A model generated the notes under the pieces. The model saw only the letters and a list, made by a program, of their open reading frames with translations. It was not told the DNA's origin and did not search any database. Positions 26,224 through 34,626 of a DNA stretch of 64,000 bases are shown here, in pieces. The DNA is from Cellulomonas chengniuliangii. Lineage in GTDB: Bacteria > Actinomycetota > Actinomycetes > Actinomycetales > Cellulomonadaceae. Position 1 is the stretch's first letter; each line of letters begins with the position of its first letter. Both the position numbers and the translations under genes were made by a program. The stretch covers positions 2,480,001 to 2,544,000 of the forward strand of contig NZ_CP101988.1 of the NCBI RefSeq assembly GCF_024508335.1, in the 5' to 3' direction.

Positions 26224-27023
26224 GGGCCGCACTGACCACCGAGTACCGCAAGCTCGTCACCACCCGGCTGTGGTGGATCCTGCTCATCGCCATGGCGGTG
26301 TACATGGCCTTCCTCGCCGCGGTGATGGCGTGGAGCCTCACCCAGGGCGGCGACATGACCGCCGGGGGCGAAGACGTCGCGCTGACAGGCGGCGAGGTCA
26401 CCCGCATGGTCTACACGCTGGCCCCGTCGCTCGGCTACGTGTTCCCGCTCATCGTGGGAGCCCTGGCGATGACCGGGGAGTTCCGCCACCAGACGATCAC
26501 GCCCACCCTGCTCGCCGAGCCGCGCCGGACGGTCATGCTCGGCGGCAAGCTCCTCTCCTCCGCCGTGCTGGGCCTGGTCTTCGGCGTGGTCGGCACCCTC
26601 GCGACCGTCGCGACCGGCGCCGCGGTCCTCGCCGCGCTCGGCGAGCCGACGTACCTCGGCGAGTCGGACGTGCAGCGGACGATCGTGCTGTCGGTCGTCG
26701 CGCTCACAGTGTGGGCGGTGGTCGGCGTGGGCTTCGGCACGCTGCTGACCAACCAGGTCGCGGCCATCGTCGTGCTGCTCGCCTTCACCCAGTTCGTCGA
26801 GCCGGTGCTGCGGGTCGTGCTGGGCTTCGCGTCGTGGGGCAACGGCATCGCCCCGTACCTGCCCGGAGCGGCTGGCGAGGCGGTTGCCGGCACCAGCTTC
26901 TACTCGGCCGGCGGCCTGTCCGACCTGCTCCAGCCGTGGCAGGGCTTCCTGGTCCTGGTCGGCTACGCGTTGGTGTTCGCCGCGATCGGTCGGATGACGA
27001 CTCTGCGCCGGGACATCACATGA
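26220..27023 (+). CDS. ABC exporter permease
   Basis: The gene starts at the ATG at 26220, within a longer frame whose upstream part shadows the ATPase gene. The protein has 267 residues with about six membrane helices (near 17-38, 63-85, 105-135, 145-170, 180-200 and 240-260). EYRKLVTTRLWWILLIAM and GEFRHQTITPTLLAEPRR are typical of ABC-2 permeases that accompany BcrA/DrrA-type ATPases. With the ATPase it forms a two-component exporter; the substrate is unknown. Confidence 0.88.
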   Translation: MRAALTTEYRKLVTTRLWWILLIAMAVYMAFLAAVMAWSLTQGGDMTAGGEDVALTGGEVTRMVYTLAPSLGYVFPLIVGALAMTGEFRHQTITPTLLAEPRRTVMLGGKLLSSAVLGLVFGVVGTLATVATGAAVLAALGEPTYLGESDVQRTIVLSVVALTVWAVVGVGFGTLLTNQVAAIVVLLAFTQFVEPVLRVVLGFASWGNGIAPYLPGAAGEAVAGTSFYSAGGLSDLLQPWQGFLVLVGYALVFAAIGRMTTLRRDIT

Positions 27024-27044
27024 CCTGGAAAGACGCTGCGTCGA

Positions 27045-27061
27045 CCCGTCCTTTGGGCGGG
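27045..27061 (+). terminator. Possible terminator after the ABC exporter
   Basis: CCCGTCC (27045-27051) and GGGCGGG (27055-27061) can pair over 7 bases, with one G-U pair and a 3-base loop TTT. It lies 21 bases after the permease stop. It is short, so this is tentative. Confidence 0.4.
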
Positions 27062-27138
27062 CGGGACGCGCTCGTTGCCCGGAGTTGACCACCTGTGCGG
27101 CGGTGGGGTGACACGCGTCCCAGACACCGTCCGCCGGT

Positions 27139-27167
27139 CTGACTTCCCAGTGTCAAGGCCGTAGTGT
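27139..27167 (+). promoter_or_regulatory. Probable kgd promoter with small palindrome
   Basis: CTGACT (27139-27144) and TAGTGT (27162-27167) are separated by 17 bases, 45 bases before the first candidate start codon. TGTTG at 27165-27169 and CAACA at 27174-27178 form a small inverted repeat that overlaps the end of the -10 box and could be an operator. Confidence 0.45.
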
Positions 27168-27212
27168 TGTTGTCAACAGAACCGGCGATGACGCGGCGAC
27201 GCCGCGGCGGAA

Positions 27213-30200
27213 GTGGGCGAACCTCGCGTGTCCCAGAAGGCAGAGCCAGACTCGACCCGGGCCGATTTCGGCGCCAATGAATGGCTCGTGGACGAGCTGT
27301 ACGAGCAGTATCTCCAGGACAAGAACGCGGTCGACCCCGCGTGGTGGGAGTTCTTCGAGGGCTACAAGCCCGGCGAGAAGCCCGCGACCCGGGACGGTGA
27401 CGGCGACGAGTCGCCAGCGCCCTCGCCGGGCGGCAACGGCAAGGCGGCGCCCGCAGCCGCTCCCGCCGCTGCGCCCGCGGCGCCTGCTGCGCCCGCCGCC
27501 TCGGTGACGGAGAGCAGCATGCCCGTCCCGGTGACCACCTCCGCGCCGATAGCGACCGCCCAGCCCGCCACCGCCCCCTACGCCCAGGCGGCTCCGGCGC
27601 GGCTCCCGGCCACCGAGGCCCCGGCCGAGGACTCGGTGCAGAAGCTCCGTGGCCCGGCGGCGCGCGTGGTCACGAACATGGAGTCGAGCCTCGAGGTCCC
27701 CACGGCGACCTCGGTGCGCGCCATCCCGGCCAAGCTGATGGTCGACAACCGCATCGTCATCAACAACCACCTCAGCCGTGGCCGGGGCGGGAAGATCTCC
27801 TTCACGCACCTCATCGGCTACGCGCTCGTCGAAGCGATTGCCGACATGCCGGCGATGAACGCGGGGTACACCCTGCTCGACGGCAAGCCCGCCGTGCTCA
27901 CCCCCGCGCACGTCAACCTGGGCCTGGCCATCGACCTGGCGAAGCCGGACGGCACCCGCCAGCTCCTGGTGCCCAGCATCAAGAAGGCGGACACCCTCGA
28001 CTTCGCGCACTTCTGGAGCGCGTACGAGGACGTGGTCCGGCGCGCGCGGGCAGGCAAGCTCACGGTCGAGGACTTCGCGGGCACCACGATCTCGCTGACC
28101 AACCCGGGCACCATCGGCACCGTGCACTCCGTGCCGCGCCTGATGGCCGGCCAGGGCGCGATCATCGGTGTGGGCGCCATGGACTACCCGGCGGAGTTCG
28201 CCGGCACGTCCGAGGAGCAGCTCAACCGGATGGGCATCTCCAAGACGATCACGATCACCTCGACGTACGACCACCGGATCATCCAGGGCGCGCAGTCAGG
28301 TGACTTCCTGCGCATCCTCGGCCAGAAGCTGCTCGGCGAGGACGGCTTCTACGACCGCGTGTTCGCCTCCTTGCGAGTCCCGTACGAGCCGGTGCGCTGG
28401 GTGCGCGACGTCTCGGCCGACCCGGACGCCGAGGCCATCAAGCCGGCCCGGATCGCCGAGCTGATCCACTCCTACCGCTCGCGCGGGCACCTCATGGCGG
28501 ACACCGACCCGCTCGCCTACCGCCAGCGCAAGCACCCGGACCTGGACATCCAGACCCACGGCCTGACGCTGTGGGACCTGGACCGCACGTTCCCCACAGG
28601 TGGCTTCACCGGGAAGTCCCGCGCCAAGATGCGCGAGGTGCTCGGCCTGCTGCGCGACTCGTACTGCCGCTCGGTGGGCATCGAGTACATGCACCTGCAG
28701 GACCCGCGCCAGCGCCGGTGGATCCAGGAGCGGCTCGAGACCGGCTACGCCCGCACCCCCCGCGAGGACCAGCTGCGGATCCTGCGCCGCCTCAACGCGG
28801 CCGAGGCCTTCGAGACGTTCCTGCAGACCAAGTTCGTCGGCCAGAAGCGCTTCTCGCTCGAGGGCGGTGAGTCCGTCATCCCGCTGCTCGACGCGATCCT
28901 GTCGAAGGCCGCCAACAACGGGCTCGACGAGGTCGGCATCGGCATGGCCCACCGCGGGCGGCTCAACGTGCTCGCGAACATCGCGGGCAAGAGCTATGGG
29001 CAGATCTTCAGCGAGTTCGAGGGCAACCAGGACCCCAAGTCCGTGCAGGGCTCGGGCGACGTGAAGTACCACCTGGGCACCGAGGGCAAGTTCACCGCCG
29101 AGTCGGGCGCCACCACGCGGGTGTACCTCGCGGCCAACCCGTCCCACCTCGAGGCGGTCGACCCGGTGCTCGAGGGCATCGTGCGCGCCAAGCAGGACCG
29201 GATCGACCTGGGCGGCGACGGCTTCTCGGTGCTGCCCATCCTCATCCACGGGGACGCGGCGTTCGCCGGCCAGGGCGTGGTGTTCGAGACGCTCAACCTG
29301 GCCCAGCTGCGCGGCTACCGCACCGGCGGGACCATCCACGTCATCATCAACAACCAGGTCGGGTTCACCACGGGCCCCTCCTCGTCGCGCTCCTCGCAGT
29401 ACGCGACCGACGTGGCCAAGGGCCTGCAGCTGCCGATCTTCCACGTCAACGGGGACGACCCCGAGGCGTGCGTGCGGGTCGCGGAGCTGGCCTTCGAGTA
29501 CCGCGAGCAGTTCGGCCGCGACGTCATCATCGACATGCTCTGCTACCGCCGCCGCGGCCACAACGAGGGCGACGACCCCTCGATGACGCAGCCGCTGATG
29601 TACAACCTCATCGAGGCGAAGCGCTCGGTCCGCAAGATCTACACCGAGACCCTCGTCTCCCGCGGCGACATCACCGTGGACGAGGCCGAGCAGGTGCTGC
29701 AGGACTACCAGACGCAGCTCGAGCGGGTCTTCACGGAGACGCGCGAGGGCGGCTACACGGCGCCGGCGGAGAGCGAGCCGATCGCGGGCCTGGAGCGGCC
29801 CGAGTCGCAGCGCGAGGACGCGGGCGTGATGGTCGGTTGGAAGACCGCCGTCGACGTGAGCGTGCTCGAGCGGATCGGGCGGGCGCACGTGCGGCCGCCC
29901 GAGGGCTTCACCGTCCACCCCAAGCTGGCCCAGCTGCTGGCGAAGCGCGAGCAGATGTCCCGCGAGGGCAACATCGACTGGGGCTTCGGCGAGCTGCTGG
30001 CCTTCGGATCCCTGCTGGTCGAGGGCACCCCGGTGCGCCTGGCCGGCCAGGACTCCCGCCGCGGGACGTTCGTGCAGCGGCACGCCGTGATGCACGACCG
30101 CGAGACGGGCGCCGAGTGGACCCCGCTGCTGTACCTCACGGCGGACCAGGCGAAGTTCTGGGTGTACGACTCCTCGCTCAGCGAGTACGCGGCGCTGGGC

Positions 30201-30995
30201 TTCGAGTACGGGTACTCGGTCGAGCGGCCGGACGCCCTGGTGCTGTGGGAGGCGCAGTTCGGCGACTTCGTCAACGGCGCGCAGACCGTCATCGACGAGT
30301 TCATCTCCTCCGCCGAGCAGAAGTGGGGACAGCGGTCGTCCGTCGTGCTGCTGCTGCCGCACGGCTACGAGGGACAGGGACCGGACCACTCCTCGGCGCG
30401 CATCGAGCGCTTCCTGCAGATGTGCGCCGAGCAGAACCTCACGGTGGCCCAGCCGTCGACGCCCGCGTCGTACTTCCACCTGCTGCGCCGTCAGGCCTAC
30501 GCGCGGCCCCGCCGCCCGCTGGTGGTGTTCACCCCGAAGTCGATGCTGCGGCTCAAGTCGGCGTCGTCGGCGGTCTCGGACTTCACCTCCGGCACGTTCC
30601 TGCCGGTGGTGGGCGATGATCTGGCCGCCGCGCAGGCCGGGCAGGTCGACCGGGTGCTGCTGTGCTCGGGCAAGGTCTACTGGGACCTGCTCGCGCAGCG
30701 GGTGAAGTCGGGCGACCAGCGCACCGCGATCGTCCGGCTCGAGCAGCTCTACCCGCTCGACGAGGAGGGCCTGCACGCGGCCCTCGCGCCGTTCGGCGAC
30801 GCGGAGCTGGTGTGGGTGCAGGACGAGCCGCAGAACCAGGGCCCGTGGACGCACGTGTCGATGCACATGCCGCAGATCGTCGGCCGCCCGATCCGTGTCG
30901 TGTCCCGGCCCGAGTCGGCGTCCCCGGCGACCGGCTCGGCGAAGAAGCACCAGGCCGAGCAGGCGCAGCTCCTCGAGGAGGCGTTCGCGCGCTGA
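27213..30995 (+). CDS. kgd: Multifunctional 2-oxoglutarate decarboxylase/dehydrogenase E1 with E2-like domain (Kgd/OdhA type)
   Basis: This 1260-residue cytoplasmic enzyme belongs to the citric acid cycle; in actinobacteria it combines ThDP-dependent 2-oxoglutarate decarboxylation with an E2-like acyltransferase domain. Segments in order: the N-terminal [16 protein letters not shown] helix, an Ala/Pro linker (about 60-125), the E2 catalytic core (about 130-370) with [13 protein letters not shown] near 354, then the E1 domains with [22 protein letters not shown] near 680 and [10 protein letters not shown]. The E2 core has no lipoyl domain, so an external one is needed. The start may instead be the GTG at 27228 (VSQKAEPDS). 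A strong terminator follows. Confidence 0.96.
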   Translation: MGEPRVSQKAEPDSTRADFGANEWLVDELYEQYLQDKNAVDPAWWEFFEGYKPGEKPATRDGDGDESPAPSPGGNGKAAPAAAPAAAPAAPAAPAASVTESSMPVPVTTSAPIATAQPATAPYAQAAPARLPATEAPAEDSVQKLRGPAARVVTNMESSLEVPTATSVRAIPAKLMVDNRIVINNHLSRGRGGKISFTHLIGYALVEAIADMPAMNAGYTLLDGKPAVLTPAHVNLGLAIDLAKPDGTRQLLVPSIKKADTLDFAHFWSAYEDVVRRARAGKLTVEDFAGTTISLTNPGTIGTVHSVPRLMAGQGAIIGVGAMDYPAEFAGTSEEQLNRMGISKTITITSTYDHRIIQGAQSGDFLRILGQKLLGEDGFYDRVFASLRVPYEPVRWVRDVSADPDAEAIKPARIAELIHSYRSRGHLMADTDPLAYRQRKHPDLDIQTHGLTLWDLDRTFPTGGFTGKSRAKMREVLGLLRDSYCRSVGIEYMHLQDPRQRRWIQERLETGYARTPREDQLRILRRLNAAEAFETFLQTKFVGQKRFSLEGGESVIPLLDAILSKAANNGLDEVGIGMAHRGRLNVLANIAGKSYGQIFSEFEGNQDPKSVQGSGDVKYHLGTEGKFTAESGATTRVYLAANPSHLEAVDPVLEGIVRAKQDRIDLGGDGFSVLPILIHGDAAFAGQGVVFETLNLAQLRGYRTGGTIHVIINNQVGFTTGPSSSRSSQYATDVAKGLQLPIFHVNGDDPEACVRVAELAFEYREQFGRDVIIDMLCYRRRGHNEGDDPSMTQPLMYNLIEAKRSVRKIYTETLVSRGDITVDEAEQVLQDYQTQLERVFTETREGGYTAPAESEPIAGLERPESQREDAGVMVGWKTAVDVSVLERIGRAHVRPPEGFTVHPKLAQLLAKREQMSREGNIDWGFGELLAFGSLLVEGTPVRLAGQDSRRGTFVQRHAVMHDRETGAEWTPLLYLTADQAKFWVYDSSLSEYAALGFEYGYSVERPDALVLWEAQFGDFVNGAQTVIDEFISSAEQKWGQRSSVVLLLPHGYEGQGPDHSSARIERFLQMCAEQNLTVAQPSTPASYFHLLRRQAYARPRRPLVVFTPKSMLRLKSASSAVSDFTSGTFLPVVGDDLAAAQAGQVDRVLLCSGKVYWDLLAQRVKSGDQRTAIVRLEQLYPLDEEGLHAALAPFGDAELVWVQDEPQNQGPWTHVSMHMPQIVGRPIRVVSRPESASPATGSAKKHQAEQAQLLEEAFAR

Positions 30996-31015
30996 CCGTC
31001 ACGCCCCGACGCACG

Positions 31016-31052
31016 ACGGCGCCCCGCTCCCCTCACGGGGGCGGGGCGCCGT
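31016..31052. terminator. Bidirectional terminator between kgd and the GlxA-like regulator
   Basis: Arms 31016-31027 and 31041-31052 are perfect 12-base inverted complements. The interior CCCC/GGGG (31029-31032 and 31037-31040) can extend the stem past a one-base bulge. The hairpin starts 21 bases after the kgd stop and ends 7 bases from the convergent regulator stop. Confidence 0.85.
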
Positions 31053-31059
31053 TCTGCGA

Positions 31060-32058
31060 TCAGCCGTGGCCGGCCGCGGCGAGCTCGGCGACGGCCGCGG
31101 ACGATGGCTGGCGAGGCCCGCCCGCGAACGTCCGCCGGTAGGCCGCAGGGCTGGTGCCCAGGAGACGGGCGAAGTGGTGGCGCAGCACGGCGGCCGACCC
31201 GAAGCCGCACCGGCGCGAGATCTCCTCCACACCGGCGTCCGTGCGCTCGAGCATCTCCTGCGCGCGGGCCACACGCTGCCGGGTGACCCACGCGGCGGGC
31301 GTCGCACCGGTCTCCGCCCGGAAGCGGCGCGCGAAGGTGCGCTCGGACATGAGCGCCTGCGCGGCGAGCACCGGCACGGACAGCTCCTCGTCGAGGTGCT
31401 CGTGCATCCAGGCGAGCAGCGGCGCCAGGGTGTCGGCGTCCGCCGGAAGGGGCGTGTCGACGTACTGGGCCTGCCCGCCGTCCCGGTGCGGCGCGACCAC
31501 CATGCGTCGGGCGATGGCCGCGGCGCTGGCCGCCCCGAGCTCGCGGCGCACCAGGTGCAGGCAGGCGTCGATGCCCGCGGCCGTGCCGGCGCTGGTGATC
31601 ACCCCGTCGTCCTCGACATAGAGCACCGCGGGGTCGACGAGGGCCATCGGGTGCCGTCGCGCGAGCGCGTCGGAGAACATCCAGTGCGTGGTGCACCGCC
31701 GCCCGTCGAGCAGTCCTGCGGCGCCGAGCGCGAAAGCCCCGCTGCAGACGCTCAAGACCCAGGCGCCTCGGGCGTGGGCGCGGCGCAGCGTCTCGAGGAC
31801 CTCCGGCGGCACGGCCGAGCCCAGGTCGTAGGCGACCATGACCACGAGGTCCGCGTGGTCGGCGGCCTCCAAGCCGTGCTCGACGAGGATGCTCATACCG
31901 GTCTTCCCCGGCACGGCCCCGGGCTGGGGCGCGCACACGGTGAAGTCGAACGCCGGCCCGCCGGTGTCCCTGCGGTCGATGCCGAAGACCTCGCACACGA
32001 CGCCGAGCTCGAAGGGCGCGACTCCGGGGAGCACGATGGCGGTGACGGTGCGGAGCAT
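31060..32058 (-). CDS. GlxA-family transcriptional regulator (amidotransferase-like plus AraC HTH)
   Basis: From the ATG at 32058 the protein has 332 residues; the longer frame to 33048 is a shadow. An N-terminal DJ-1/PfpI-like domain (about 4-175, with ADLVVMVAYDLG and WVLSVCSGAFALGAAGLLDG including the conserved cysteine) precedes an AraC-type double helix-turn-helix (about 215-312, with SERTFARRFRAETGATPAAW and ISRRCGFGSAAVLRHHFARL). Such regulators often control amino-acid, amine or toxicity-response genes. GATACT lies 6 bases before the ATG, suggesting a leaderless transcript. GGCAGAA repeats in the divergent region may be its operator. Confidence 0.9.
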   Translation of the reverse strand: MLRTVTAIVLPGVAPFELGVVCEVFGIDRRDTGGPAFDFTVCAPQPGAVPGKTGMSILVEHGLEAADHADLVVMVAYDLGSAVPPEVLETLRRAHARGAWVLSVCSGAFALGAAGLLDGRRCTTHWMFSDALARRHPMALVDPAVLYVEDDGVITSAGTAAGIDACLHLVRRELGAASAAAIARRMVVAPHRDGGQAQYVDTPLPADADTLAPLLAWMHEHLDEELSVPVLAAQALMSERTFARRFRAETGATPAAWVTRQRVARAQEMLERTDAGVEEISRRCGFGSAAVLRHHFARLLGTSPAAYRRTFAGGPRQPSSAAVAELAAAGHG

Positions 32059-32080
32059 GGAGCCAGTATCCGCGGCGGTT

Positions 32081-32151
32081 GGCAGAACATCAACGACAGT
32101 CGTCATCTCCGCCACTGGTGGCAGAATTCTGCGGAGAGCAGGATTTCTGCC
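32081..32151. promoter_or_regulatory. GGCAGAA repeat cluster, probable operator region
   Basis: GGCAGAA occurs at 32081-32087 and 32120-32126, and inverted (TTCTGCC) at 32145-32151. The middle copy is part of a perfect 12-base palindrome, GCAGAATTCTGC (32121-32132), flanked by TCTCCGC (32106-32112) and GCGGAGA (32131-32137). The cluster fills the divergent gap between the GlxA-like regulator and the small membrane protein gene, so autoregulation is likely. Confidence 0.55.
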
Positions 32152-32313
32152 ATGGACTCGGTGTGGATCGTCATCGGCCTGGCGGCGCTCATCGGCCTCC
32201 TTGCCGTCGCCGTCCGGCAAGTGCGCCGCGACGGCTACGGCTCGCAGCCTCCGCCGCTGTCGCACCCGGCTGGGCGCCTGCGGGACGCCACGCGCGGAAC
32301 GCCCTACTTCTGA
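32152..32313 (+). CDS. Small single-span membrane protein
   Basis: This 53-residue protein starts at the ATG at 32152. VWIVIGLAALIGLLAVAVRQ (4-23) is one membrane helix, followed by a short basic, Pro-rich tail ending TRGTPYF. It is divergent from the GlxA-like regulator and directly behind the GGCAGAA repeats, so it is a likely regulatory target. I do not recognise a family. The ribosome site is weak (GCAGGA 8 bases upstream). Confidence 0.55.
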   Translation: MDSVWIVIGLAALIGLLAVAVRQVRRDGYGSQPPPLSHPAGRLRDATRGTPYF

Positions 32314-32475
32314 CCTGTTCGCGCCTGCCGCGCCGCGCTTCGACACGATCGTGGTCGCGCCGCGCCCGGCGATCGTCACCTCCTGCCGCGCCACGCCTGA
32401 GACACTTGGCGCCAGACGCGCGCGTCTCCGGGGCCGACGGTCGCCAGGTGCGCGCGCACGAGACGGGCTGGAGTG

Positions 32476-33081
32476 ATGAGTGTGGGCGAGCAGCCGCTGC
32501 GCCTCGCGGTGGTCGGCGACGAGCTGGCCGCCGGCGTCGGCGACCCGAAGGGCCTCGGCTGGGTCGGCCGCGTCACCGCCCGCACGCCCACCCCGACACC
32601 CCCTGCCGTCCTGACCCTCGCCGTGCCCGGGGAGACCAGCACCGGCCTCGGCGCCCGCTGGGAGGAGGAGGCCGACCGGCGGTTCGCCGCCGACGCCGAC
32701 AACCGCCTGGTCATCGGGCTGGGCAGGGCCGACATCGGGGCCGGGCTGTCGCTCGCCCGCAGCCGGCTCAACCTGGCCAACATCCTCGACATCGCCGACC
32801 AGCGTCGCATCCCCGCGTTCGTCGTCGGCCCGCCTCCCGGGCGCCCCGCGGACGCCGACCGGCTCGCCGACCTCTCCGCGGCCTACGCGGACGTCGCCAC
32901 CCGCCGTCGCGTGCCCTACGTCGACACCTTCACCCCCCTCGCGGCGCACGAGCAGTGGCTGGCCGACATGGCCGCGGGCGACGGCGTGCTGCCCAGCCAG
33001 GCCGGATACGGGCTGATGGCGTGGCTCGTGCTGCACACCGGCTGGCACACCTGGCTCGGCCTCCCCGACGACACAGTCTGA
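32476..33081 (+). CDS. SGNH/GDSL-type hydrolase
   Basis: About 201 residues with the order of SGNH hydrolases: block I LAVVGDELAAGVGDPKGLGW, block III-like DNRLVIGLGRADIGAGLSLA, and a C-terminal LPSQAGYGLMAWLV in place of the usual catalytic DGIHP region. The block I serine appears as Asp in VVGDELA, where GDS(L) is expected, and the terminal Asp-x-x-His is also not evident, so catalysis is questionable. No signal peptide is present. The start could be the GTG one codon earlier. Confidence 0.65.
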   Translation: MSVGEQPLRLAVVGDELAAGVGDPKGLGWVGRVTARTPTPTPPAVLTLAVPGETSTGLGARWEEEADRRFAADADNRLVIGLGRADIGAGLSLARSRLNLANILDIADQRRIPAFVVGPPPGRPADADRLADLSAAYADVATRRRVPYVDTFTPLAAHEQWLADMAAGDGVLPSQAGYGLMAWLVLHTGWHTWLGLPDDTV

Positions 33082-33096
33082 CCAGGCCCGCCGCGC

Positions 33097-33699
33097 TCAG
33101 CGCAAAGTCGAGCGGACAGCCGCGAGCGCGCTGTCCAGGACCGTGCGGACCGTCTCGACCGTGAGCGTCCCGACGCCCGCGCGCGCGTCCGCCTGGCGGA
33201 GGTCCGCCCGGACCTCGTCGCGGAACCTCTGCACCAGCGCCTCGACCTCGAGCCGCCGGGCATGGGAGTCGTCGCGCGCGGAGGGCGCGTCGGCGTCCGG
33301 GACGCTGCCGGCGCGGGCCTGCTGCGCGGCGGCAGCCAGCTCGGTCCGCAGGCCCGTCATCGACCGGCGCACCTCGTCGCGCACCTGCGCCGCGAGATCC
33401 CGCACCGTCCTGGACAGGTCCTCCTCGAGCGACGCCAACTCACCGCGGCGGCGCTCCAGCTCCTCACGGCCGGCAGGGGTGAGCGAGTAGGTGCCCTTGC
33501 GCCCGTCGTCGGACCGGCGCACCAGGCCCTCCTCCTCGAGCCTCGCCAACCGGGGGTAGATCGTCCCAGGGCTCGGCCGGTAGACGCCGCCGAACCGGTC
33601 CGAGAGCGCACGCATGAGCTCGTACCCGTGCGCGCTGCCCGCCTCGAGCAGCGCGAGCAGGTACAGCCGCAGCTGCCCGTGGGCGAACACCGGCGGCAT
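33097..33699 (-). CDS. PadR-family transcriptional regulator
   Basis: This 200-residue regulator starts at the ATG at 33699, sharing one base with the upstream TGA. The N-terminal PadR winged helix (about 8-85) has LRLYLLALLEAGSAHGYELM, RPSPGTIYPRLARLEEEGLV and DGRKGTYSLTPAG. The C-terminal half is a long charged coiled coil (about 90-190), as in the larger PadR subfamily. PadR proteins are usually autorepressors. It is the second gene of an operon with a DUF4097 protein, preceded by a near-perfect palindrome over the promoter, which is its likely site. Confidence 0.9.
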   Translation of the reverse strand: MPPVFAHGQLRLYLLALLEAGSAHGYELMRALSDRFGGVYRPSPGTIYPRLARLEEEGLVRRSDDGRKGTYSLTPAGREELERRRGELASLEEDLSRTVRDLAAQVRDEVRRSMTGLRTELAAAAQQARAGSVPDADAPSARDDSHARRLEVEALVQRFRDEVRADLRQADARAGVGTLTVETVRTVLDSALAAVRSTLR

Positions 33700-34520
33700 C
33701 AGGCGCCCTGGGGCTGGCCACCGCGCAAAACCGTGAGATGGCCTGAGACCGTCGAGCACGAGATGAAGCAGGACCCCTCGCCCGGGAGGTCGACGTTCGT
33801 CTGGTGCGGGCCGGAGCCCGAGTGCCGCCGCCCGTCGACGACCACCCGCCCGGCGACGCTGCGAGCCTCGACGCGCAGGCCGCGCCCGGGTGGCAGGCGC
33901 ACGGTGGCGTGGCCAGACACGGTCGTGAGGCTCAGCGTGGCCGACTCCGTGGGGACGTCCAGGGAGACCTCCCCCGCCACGGTGTTGGCGAGCACGCGGG
34001 TCAGGTCGCCCGCCGCCGTCAGGTCGCCGTTCACGCTGGTGAAGCGCAGGTCGCCAGCATGGCCCCGCACCACGACGTCGCCGGAGACCGACCTCGCGGA
34101 CAGCGCCCCGCGGGTGCCGTCGGTCACGACCCCGCCGGAGACCGTCGCCACGGACGCGTCCTGCTCGACCCCCGCGAGCAGGCTCTCCGCGCCCACCGTG
34201 CCGAGCCGGACCGCCAGGTCCCGCGGGACGGCGATGTGCACGTCGGCCGAGTCGGAGTCGCCGAAGGCACGGAAGGAGTCGATGAACGAGTCCCACCCGC
34301 CGAGTGTGAAGGTGTACCCGACCCTCAGCTCGCCCTCGGCGAGGGAGACCTCGAGCGGCCGCCCCACGACCGCGTGCACCTCGAGCCGCACGCCGCGCTG
34401 CGCGGGGTCGGCGTGGGCGACCACGTCGACCCGCCCCCGCACGACCTGCACTCGCAGCGCCGCGGCCTCGTCGATCTCGATGACCTGCGGGCCGGTGACG
34501 ACCCAGGACTCGGTGGCCAT
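33699..34520 (-). CDS. DUF4097-family beta-strand repeat protein
   Basis: From the ATG at 34520, chosen for its GGAGGA Shine-Dalgarno 4 bases upstream, the protein has 273 residues. It consists of a predicted right-handed beta structure with repeats of the type SVSGDVVVRGHAGDLRFTSV and TVSGHATVRLPPGRGLRVEA. DUF4097 proteins are widely linked to PadR regulators and may act in envelope stress sensing; no signal peptide or membrane helix is visible, so this one is probably cytoplasmic. Function is unknown. The operon promoter and operator lie within 70 bases upstream. Confidence 0.85.
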   Translation of the reverse strand: MATESWVVTGPQVIEIDEAAALRVQVVRGRVDVVAHADPAQRGVRLEVHAVVGRPLEVSLAEGELRVGYTFTLGGWDSFIDSFRAFGDSDSADVHIAVPRDLAVRLGTVGAESLLAGVEQDASVATVSGGVVTDGTRGALSARSVSGDVVVRGHAGDLRFTSVNGDLTAAGDLTRVLANTVAGEVSLDVPTESATLSLTTVSGHATVRLPPGRGLRVEARSVAGRVVVDGRRHSGSGPHQTNVDLPGEGSCFISCSTVSGHLTVLRGGQPQGA

Positions 34521-34530
34521 GGCTTCCTCC

Positions 34531-34554
34531 GGAGACGAGATATATCGCGTCTCC
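34531..34554. promoter_or_regulatory. 24-base near-perfect palindrome, likely PadR operator
   Basis: The arms GGAGACG (34531-34537) and CGTCTCC (34548-34554) flank a central GATATATC (34539-34546), with one unpaired position on each side. It lies directly after the -10 box and before the Shine-Dalgarno of the DUF4097 gene, so a bound protein would block initiation. PadR regulators typically bind AT-centred palindromes in their own promoters. Confidence 0.7.
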
Positions 34555-34557
34555 AGC

Positions 34558-34586
34558 ACGCTATGGCGCCTCAGGCCGCCTCACAA
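34558..34586 (-). promoter_or_regulatory. Promoter of the DUF4097-padR operon
   Basis: On the minus strand TTGTGA (34581-34586) and TAGCGT (34558-34563) are 17 bases apart. The predicted start of transcription falls inside the palindrome at 34531-34554, which supports repression by the operon's own PadR protein. Confidence 0.65.
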
Positions 34587-34626
34587 GGCCTCGCCGTCCA
34601 CACCCCGCCATTCCCCGACCGGGCCC

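Noticed and set aside
28296-30950. 884-codon open frame on the minus strand opposite kgd
   Set aside because: It lies wholly inside the conserved kgd gene, has no recognisable domain and an Arg/Leu/Val/Gln-biased composition typical of antisense frames in GC-rich DNA.
32059-33048. N-terminal extension of the GlxA-like regulator frame
   Set aside because: The extension runs antisense through the small membrane protein and SGNH genes; similarity begins at the ATG at 32058.
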